Shown: positions 59,079 to 64,000 of the stretch, in pieces | Layout of the letters: each line of letters begins with the position of its first letter | Numbering within the stretch: the stretch's first letter is position 1 | Assembly (NCBI RefSeq): GCF_021699195.1 | Contig: NZ_SSXE01000015.1 | Span: 1 to 64,000, forward strand | DNA length: 64,000 bases | From: Nonomuraea sp. MG754425 | GTDB taxonomy: Bacteria; Actinomycetota; Actinomycetes; Streptosporangiales; Streptosporangiaceae | Direction of reading: 5' to 3' | Translations under genes and position numbers: made by a program | Notes under the pieces: generated by a model | What the model was told of the DNA's origin: nothing | What the model saw: the letters and a program-made list of their open reading frames with translations, nothing else | The model's database searches: none

Positions 59079-59980
59079 GCCAGCTTCCTTCCGGTCAGCG
59101 CGAGGAACGCGTCGTCGAGCGTGGCCTGCTCGATCCGCAGCTCCGTGGGGACGATCTGGTGATGGGCCAGGGCGAGGGTGACGACCGGGGCGAGGTTGCC
59201 CGACCCGGCCACCACGACCTGCTCGCCGTGCCTCGTCACCGTCCGCACCTCGGGCAGGGCCAGCAGCACGGCGTCGTCCAGGGGCGCCGACGGCCTGAAC
59301 CGCACCCGCTGCTCCCCGCCCACCTGCGCGATCAGCCCGGCGGGCGTGTCGGTGGCGGCGACCTTGCCCGCGTCGATGAGCGCGATCCGGTCGCAGAGGC
59401 GCTCGGCCTCCTCCATGAAGTGGGTGACCAGCACGATCGTCACGCCCGAGTCGCGTACCTGCTCGATCAGCTCCCACGTGTCGCGGCGCGCCTGCGGGTC
59501 GAGGCCGGTCGTCAGCTCGTCCAGCACCGCGACGCGCGGCTGGCCCACCAGCGCGAGCGCCACCGACAGCCGCTGGCGCTGCCCGCCGGACAACGTCTTG
59601 AACGCGCTGTCACGCTTGCCGGCCAGGCCGACCCGCTCCAGCAGTTCCTCCCAGTCCGCGGGATCGGGGTAGAAGGACGCGTACAGGTCCAGGGCCTCCC
59701 AGACCTTGATCTTTTCCGGCAGCGCGGCACTCTGCAACTGCATGCCCAGCAGGCCGCGCAGCTCCTGCCGGTCCTGCTCCGGGTCCAGCCCGGCCACCTG
59801 GACGGTGCCCCCGTCACGTTTGCGCAGCCCCGCCACGCACTCGACAGCGGTGGTCTTGCCGGCCCCGTTCGGCCCGAGGATGCCGAAGATCTCGCCCTCG
59901 GCGACCTCGAACGAGACGTCCTCGACCGCCAGGTGCTGCGGATACCGCTTGCGCAGGTTCCTGACCTCGATGATTTTCAT
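59075..59980 (-). CDS. ABC transporter ATP-binding protein (DrrA-like)
   Basis: A 301-residue ATPase with Walker A GPNGAGKTT, signature LSGGQRQR, Walker B VAVLDELTTGLD and the switch His in VTHFMEE. The C-terminal DrrA-type extension (~70 residues) follows. With the next permease it makes a typical ABC-2 exporter of unknown substrate. It is divergent from the two-component system, 109 bp apart. Confidence 0.92.
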   Translation of the reverse strand: MKIIEVRNLRKRYPQHLAVEDVSFEVAEGEIFGILGPNGAGKTTAVECVAGLRKRDGGTVQVAGLDPEQDRQELRGLLGMQLQSAALPEKIKVWEALDLYASFYPDPADWEELLERVGLAGKRDSAFKTLSGGQRQRLSVALALVGQPRVAVLDELTTGLDPQARRDTWELIEQVRDSGVTIVLVTHFMEEAERLCDRIALIDAGKVAATDTPAGLIAQVGGEQRVRFRPSAPLDDAVLLALPEVRTVTRHGEQVVVAGSGNLAPVVTLALAHHQIVPTELRIEQATLDDAFLALTGRKLA

Positions 59981-60089
59981 GTCATCGACGCTAGGAACAC
60001 CTCATCCGCCGGGGAATCCGGCTGGTTGCCCGGCGAGGGTGTACCTAGGTGCAGTGTGGCCGAACGTCCGGTTGCCCCAGACTGGTGTC

Positions 60090-61517
60090 ATGCTTCGACG
60101 GTACGGTCAGGTCTCGACACTGCTCGCGCTGCTCCTCGTGCAGGTCCCCATGATCGTCCTGATGGCGATGATGCTGCTGCTGTCCTTCGCGCTCGGCATG
60201 GTCTTCCTGTTCCCGCCCCAGGTGATGATGGTCAGGAAACTGGCCGAGCTCAACCGCCGCCGGATGCGCGACTGGGCGGACGTCGAGATCGAGGCCCCGT
60301 ACCTGCCCGCGCCCCCGCCCCCGGTCCCGCAGGCCGACGGCATGTACCGCTCGGAGCGCACGCTCTACAAGACGCCCCGCGTACCGGCCTGGAACAACCG
60401 GTGGAAGTGGCTGATGAGCGATCCGGCGACCTGGCGCGACGAGGTCTGGCTGCTGCTCGACCCGGTGGTGAAGGTGGGCCTGCTGCCGCTGCTGCTCCTG
60501 CTGCCCGGCCGGGGCCTGCGCGTCTACGCCCGGTGGAGCGGGCTGCTGCTCGGCGCGACCGCCGCCAGCCGCCTGGCCGGTCAGGTGAGCCATCTCCGGC
60601 GCACCCGCAACCTGGCCGCCGACTCCCAGGCGGCCGAGATGCGCAGGATCGAGCGCGACCTGCACGACGGCACGCAGGCCAGGCTCGTCGCCATCGGCAT
60701 GACGCTGGGCGCGGTCGAGCAGCTCGTCGAGACCGATCCGAACGCGGCCAAGGCGCTGCTGGCCAAGGCCAGGGAAGCCTCCTCGGAGACGCTCACGGAG
60801 CTGCGCCGGGTCATCCGCGGCATCCACCCTCCGGTGCTCGCCGAACGCGGCCTGGCCGACGCCGTGCGGGCGCTGGCCATGGACAGCCCGCTCGACGTCA
60901 CGGTGGACGTCCAGTTGCCGCACCGGCCGGAGGCTCCGGTGGAGGCGGCGGTCTACTTCGCGGTGAGCGAGTTGCTGTCCAACGCGGCCCGGCACGGCGA
61001 CGCGCGCAGCGTCGTCGTGGACCTCAGCGCCAACGACACCGGCCTGCTCGTCACGGTGACGGACGACGGCCTGGGCGGCGCGGACCCGGCCAGGGGCAGC
61101 GGGCTGACCGGTATCGAACGGCGGCTGGCCGCCTTCGACGGCGTGCTCGCCGTGCACAGCCCGCCGGGCGGCCCGACGACCGTGAGCATGGAGCTGCCGA
61201 AGGTGCTGCCCCAGCCCTGGACGAACGAGCTGGGCAAACTGCCGCGCTGGAAGTCGGTCACGGTCATCGCCCTGTGGGGCACGGCCTGGTGCCCGACGTT
61301 CCCGCAGGGTCTCGTGGCCGGCGTGTTCAAGCTGTTCGGGGCGCGGGAGAAGACCTGGTTCCTCGCCCTGCACCTGCCGGGGCCGTGGCAGTGGCCGGTG
61401 ATCGTCGCCATGATCCTGCTCGGTGTCTACATGTACGTCATGGCCATCCGCATCCCGGCCGCGCACGACCGCGAACGGTTCATGGCCGAGGCCGCTCCGG
61501 GGAAGCCGTGGTGCTGA
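60090..61517 (+). CDS. Sensor histidine kinase (HisKA_3 family)
   Basis: A 475-residue kinase with N-terminal hydrophobic segments (about residues 8-45), a further hydrophobic pair around 125-165, and the phosphorylated His192 in RRIERDLHDGTQARL. The ATPase motifs are NAARHG and DDGLGGADPARGSGLTGIERR. After the ATPase domain come two further hydrophobic stretches, which is unusual. The stop overlaps the response regulator start by one base. Likely controls the adjacent exporter. Confidence 0.9.
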   Translation: MLRRYGQVSTLLALLLVQVPMIVLMAMMLLLSFALGMVFLFPPQVMMVRKLAELNRRRMRDWADVEIEAPYLPAPPPPVPQADGMYRSERTLYKTPRVPAWNNRWKWLMSDPATWRDEVWLLLDPVVKVGLLPLLLLLPGRGLRVYARWSGLLLGATAASRLAGQVSHLRRTRNLAADSQAAEMRRIERDLHDGTQARLVAIGMTLGAVEQLVETDPNAAKALLAKAREASSETLTELRRVIRGIHPPVLAERGLADAVRALAMDSPLDVTVDVQLPHRPEAPVEAAVYFAVSELLSNAARHGDARSVVVDLSANDTGLLVTVTDDGLGGADPARGSGLTGIERRLAAFDGVLAVHSPPGGPTTVSMELPKVLPQPWTNELGKLPRWKSVTVIALWGTAWCPTFPQGLVAGVFKLFGAREKTWFLALHLPGPWQWPVIVAMILLGVYMYVMAIRIPAAHDRERFMAEAAPGKPWC

Positions 61518-62167
61518 TGAACCGCGTGCTGATCGCCGAAGACCTCTACCTGCTCAGGGACGGCCTGGTCCACCTGCTCCAGGCGCACGGCTTCACGGTC
61601 GTCGCGGCCGTGGAGAGCGGGCCCGAGCTGCTGAAGGGGCTGCTGGAGCTGCGCCCCGACGTGTCGATCGTGGACGTCCGGCTGCCGCCCACGTTCACGG
61701 ACGAGGGCCTGCAGGCCGCGCTGGCGGCCAGGAAGCAGCTCCCGGGCCTGCCCGTCCTCGTGCTGTCCCAGCACGTCGAGCAGCTTTACGCGCGCGAGTT
61801 GCTGGCCGACGGCTCGGGCGGGATCGGCTACCTGCTCAAGGACCGGGTCTTCAACGCCGAGCAGTTCGTGGACGCCGTACGCAGGGTGGCCGCGGGCGGC
61901 ACCGCTATGGACCCGGAGGTGATCGCCAAGCTGCTGGCCAGGAACGCCAGGAACGAGCCGCTGGCCGCGCTCACGCCACGCGAGCGCGAGGTGCTGGAGG
62001 CCATGGCGGAGGGGCGCTCCAACGCGGCGATCTCGCAGCGGCTCTACCTCAGCGAGAGCGCGGTGGCCAAGCACACGGCCTCCATCTTCGCCAAGCTCGG
62101 CCTCGTGCCGTCGGACGACGACAACCGGCGCGTGCTGGCCGTGCTCGCCTACCTCAACAGCCGCTGA
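61517..62167 (+). CDS. LuxR/NarL-type response regulator
   Basis: A 216-residue regulator. The receiver domain has phospho-acceptor Asp53 (SIVDVRLP) and a conserved Lys (GYLLKDRV); the C-terminal LuxR HTH is LTPREREVLEAMAEGRSNAAISQRLYLSESAVAKHTASIFAKLGL. It is coupled to the kinase by an overlapping TGATG. Confidence 0.95.
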   Translation: MNRVLIAEDLYLLRDGLVHLLQAHGFTVVAAVESGPELLKGLLELRPDVSIVDVRLPPTFTDEGLQAALAARKQLPGLPVLVLSQHVEQLYARELLADGSGGIGYLLKDRVFNAEQFVDAVRRVAAGGTAMDPEVIAKLLARNARNEPLAALTPREREVLEAMAEGRSNAAISQRLYLSESAVAKHTASIFAKLGLVPSDDDNRRVLAVLAYLNSR

Positions 62168-62302
62168 CCCCGGCGATCCACCTGCCTGAGCCGGGGCGGC
62201 CGGATGTCCACGGCGGCCCTCCGCCTGTCGCGAAGCGCCCAGAGTTGTCGGTCACAGCGGCTATTTTCATAGAGGCACGGCGCGACGAAGAGGTGGTATC
62301 AG

Positions 62303-63400
62303 GTGAAAATCCGGGTAAACCGCGATGTTCTGGCAGATGCGGTGGCGTGGGCTGCCCGAGTCCTGCCCAGCCGCCCCGTGGTGCCGGTCCTGTCCGGGCT
62401 GCTGCTGGAGGCGGGCGACGACCTCACCCTGTCCGCCTTCGACTACGACGTCTCCGCGCGGGCCGCGATCGACGCCGACGTGGCCGAGACGGGGCGCGTG
62501 CTGATCCCCGGCCGCCTGCTGGCCGAGATCAGCCGCAGCCTGCCCGCCGACGGCGTCGAGCTCGTCACCGACGGCCAGGAGGCGGTGCTGACCTGCGGCA
62601 GCGCCGAGTTCGGGCTGATCACGATGCCGGTCGAAGACTTCCCGGCCCTGCCGGCCATGCCGCCGAGCATCGGCGCGATCGGCGGCGGCGTGTTCGCCTC
62701 CGCCGTCGGCCAGGTGGCCCCGGCGGCCAGCCGCGACGACACGCTGCCGATGCTCACCGGCATCAGGCTCGACGTCGAGGGCGAGTCGATGGCGATGGCG
62801 GCGACCGACCGCTATCGCATCGCGGCCCGCGATTTCGCCTGGCGGCCGGCCGCGCCCGACGTCGCCGTCTCCGCCATGGTCCCGGCGCGGGTGCTGGTCG
62901 AGGTGGCCAAGTCGCTGCGCGGGGGAGAGATCTCGGTCGCGATGGGCGACGGGGTGGCCGGGTTCGAGAGCGTGGGGCGCAGCACGACCGTGCGGCTGCT
63001 CGACGAGCAGTTCATCGACTACCGCGCCCGGCTGACCGCCGACTGGTCGATCAGGGCCGACGTCGCCGTGACAGCGTTCGTGGACGCCATCAAGCGGGTG
63101 GCCCTGGTGGCCGAGCGCAACACCGCGATCCGGCTGTCGTTCAGTCAGGGGCAGGTGCTGATCCAGGCGGGCGGCGGCGACATCGGGCGCGGCGCCGAGG
63201 TGGTCCCGTGCGAGCTGCACGGCGACGACATCCAGATCGCCTTCCAGTCGCAGTTCCTGCTCGACGGGCTGACGGGCATCGAGAGCGACCTGGCTCGCGT
63301 CAACATGGAGTCGCCCACCAGGCCCGCCCTCATCCAGGACGTGCCGGGCGACGGCCGGCCCGCCTTCCGCTACCTCGTCATGTCACTGCGCCAGTCCTGA
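62303..63400 (+). CDS. Second DNA polymerase III beta clamp (DnaN paralogue)
   Basis: A 365-residue full-length three-domain clamp. It is clearly homologous to the dnaN at the origin (for example MLTG[IV]R, AATDRYR, VERN with RVALVAERNT), but divergent. The C-terminal MPIRL of the primary clamp is MSLRQ here; this segment is part of the partner-binding pocket, so partner affinity may differ. It starts at GTG. Such paralogues are known in actinomycetes, and one (griR) gives griselimycin resistance in producers; whether this one does is unknown. Confidence 0.93.
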   Translation: MKIRVNRDVLADAVAWAARVLPSRPVVPVLSGLLLEAGDDLTLSAFDYDVSARAAIDADVAETGRVLIPGRLLAEISRSLPADGVELVTDGQEAVLTCGSAEFGLITMPVEDFPALPAMPPSIGAIGGGVFASAVGQVAPAASRDDTLPMLTGIRLDVEGESMAMAATDRYRIAARDFAWRPAAPDVAVSAMVPARVLVEVAKSLRGGEISVAMGDGVAGFESVGRSTTVRLLDEQFIDYRARLTADWSIRADVAVTAFVDAIKRVALVAERNTAIRLSFSQGQVLIQAGGGDIGRGAEVVPCELHGDDIQIAFQSQFLLDGLTGIESDLARVNMESPTRPALIQDVPGDGRPAFRYLVMSLRQS

Positions 63401-63415
63401 GGCGAGGTGCCCCCG

Positions 63416-63874
63416 TCAGGCTCGTCGTTCGCCCGTCTGGCGCTCGGCCACCAGGCGGAACACCCTCTTGAACTCGGCGTACGCCTCTTCACCGACCGCC
63501 TTCGCGTGCTCCGCCTCCAGCTCGGCGAGGATGGCGTCCGACTTCGCCATGCCGTCCAGCCCTTTCCCGGTCGGCACGATCAGCTTGGCCCGCCGGTCCG
63601 CCGGGTCGGGCTGCCGCTCCACGTACCCGAGCGTCACCAGCTCGTCCACCAGCGTGCCGATCACCTGCTTGTGCTGGCCGGACTGCGCGGCCAGTTCCGT
63701 GGCCCGGCTGCCCTCCGCGTCCAGGTAGGCGAGCACGGCGCCGTGCCGGGGCCGCAGGCCGGGATGCCCCTGCTCGCCCATCTTGGTGAACAGCTCGCGC
63801 TGCAGGCTGAACAGCGTCCGGCCGGACAGGACGCCGAGGTCGGGGTCCGCCCGCTTGTGCTCGCTCCTGCGCAC
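63416..63874 (-). CDS. MarR family transcriptional regulator
   Basis: A 152-residue winged-helix protein. HTH region: ATELAAQSGQHKQVIGTLVDELVTLGYVERQPDPADRRAKLIVPT (includes the DxRxxxL wing). The GTG start has a GAGGAG site. It is divergent from the monooxygenase-like gene and converges on dnaN2, 15 bp away. It probably represses itself and its neighbour. Confidence 0.92.
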   Translation of the reverse strand: MRRSEHKRADPDLGVLSGRTLFSLQRELFTKMGEQGHPGLRPRHGAVLAYLDAEGSRATELAAQSGQHKQVIGTLVDELVTLGYVERQPDPADRRAKLIVPTGKGLDGMAKSDAILAELEAEHAKAVGEEAYAEFKRVFRLVAERQTGERRA

Positions 63875-63891
63875 CGCACGCTCCTCAACTA

Positions 63892-63914
63892 GTCACTATC
63901 TTTGACTGTCACTA
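63892..63914. promoter_or_regulatory. Repeated GTCACTA words in MarR divergent promoter
   Basis: GTCACTA occurs twice, at 63892-63898 and 63908-63914, 16 bp apart in the 62-bp divergent spacer. A TTGACT lies between the two repeats and could be a -35 box. Direct repeats in this position suggest a MarR operator. Confidence 0.4.
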
Positions 63915-63936
63915 ATTCATACCTTATCGTCGGGCC

Positions 63937-64000
63937 ATGACGATGGTGGAGCTGACCAGATTCCGGGTCTCTCCCGGCCACGCGGACGCGCTGCTCGCGG
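63937..64000 (+). CDS. Start of an antibiotic-biosynthesis-monooxygenase-like protein (cut by window edge)
   Basis: An ATG opens a frame running off the window: MTMVELTRFRVSPGHADALLA. The beta-strand start with RFRV.PG is typical of ABM (dimeric alpha-beta barrel) proteins. Only 21 residues are visible, so the call is tentative. Confidence 0.5.
   Translation, partial: MTMVELTRFRVSPGHADALLA

Overview
The window is the replication-origin region of a high-GC actinobacterial chromosome. The gene order (gyrA-gyrB-dciA-recF-gnd-dnaN-oriC-dnaA-rpmH-rnpA-yidD-yidC-jag-rsmG-parA-parB, then trxA/trxB-sigM-murJ, ino1-padR-ponA, rpsF-ssb-rpsR-rplI and dnaB) is the classical actinomycete origin neighbourhood. 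The many GTG starts, strong GC bias, gnd between dnaN and recF, a MATE gene between rplI and dnaB, and a second dnaN point to a filamentous actinomycete. My best guess is the Streptosporangiaceae/Nonomuraea side; this is inferred from synteny and not proven.

Region 1 (1-11.7 kb) holds leftward replication genes around oriC (about 9157-9699), which is packed with DnaA-box-like nonamers. A second cluster of boxes lies upstream of dnaA. Region 2 (11.7-18.1 kb) runs rightward: ribosomal protein L34, RNase P protein, the YidD/YidC/KhpB membrane-insertion and RNA-binding block, RsmG, ParA and ParB. One parS site lies inside parA and four lie just after parB. A 715-bp stretch without a credible gene separates parA and parB.

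Region 3 (18.1-31.9 kb) is mainly leftward: a threonine aldolase, a Ddl-family ligase, a PLP aminotransferase, the thioredoxin pair, an ECF sigma/anti-sigma pair (SigM type), a membrane pseudokinase, the lipid II flippase MurJ, a large secreted DUF6049 protein and a YbaK-like protein. Region 4 (32-44.4 kb) carries the CCA-adding enzyme, an MFS protein, IPP isomerase, inositol-phosphate synthase with its PadR regulator and a perfect operator-like palindrome, a bifunctional penicillin-binding protein, two polytopic glycosyltransferases and an AP endonuclease.

Region 5 (44.4-55.4 kb) has the S6-SSB-S18-L9 operon, a polar amino-acid ABC transporter, an amino-acid permease, a MATE protein and dnaB. 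DnaB contains two inteins. The first interrupts the Walker A motif and has the hallmarks of a class 3 (W-C-T) intein starting with Ala. The second is a class 1 intein whose homing-endonuclease motifs have lost both catalytic aspartates.

Region 6 (55.4-64 kb) is more accessory: a glyoxalase-like protein, a universal stress protein, SoxR and Lrp regulators, an SMP-30 lactonase, an ABC-2 exporter, a two-component system, a second sliding clamp with an altered C-terminal binding-pocket motif, a MarR regulator and the start of a monooxygenase-like gene cut by the window edge.
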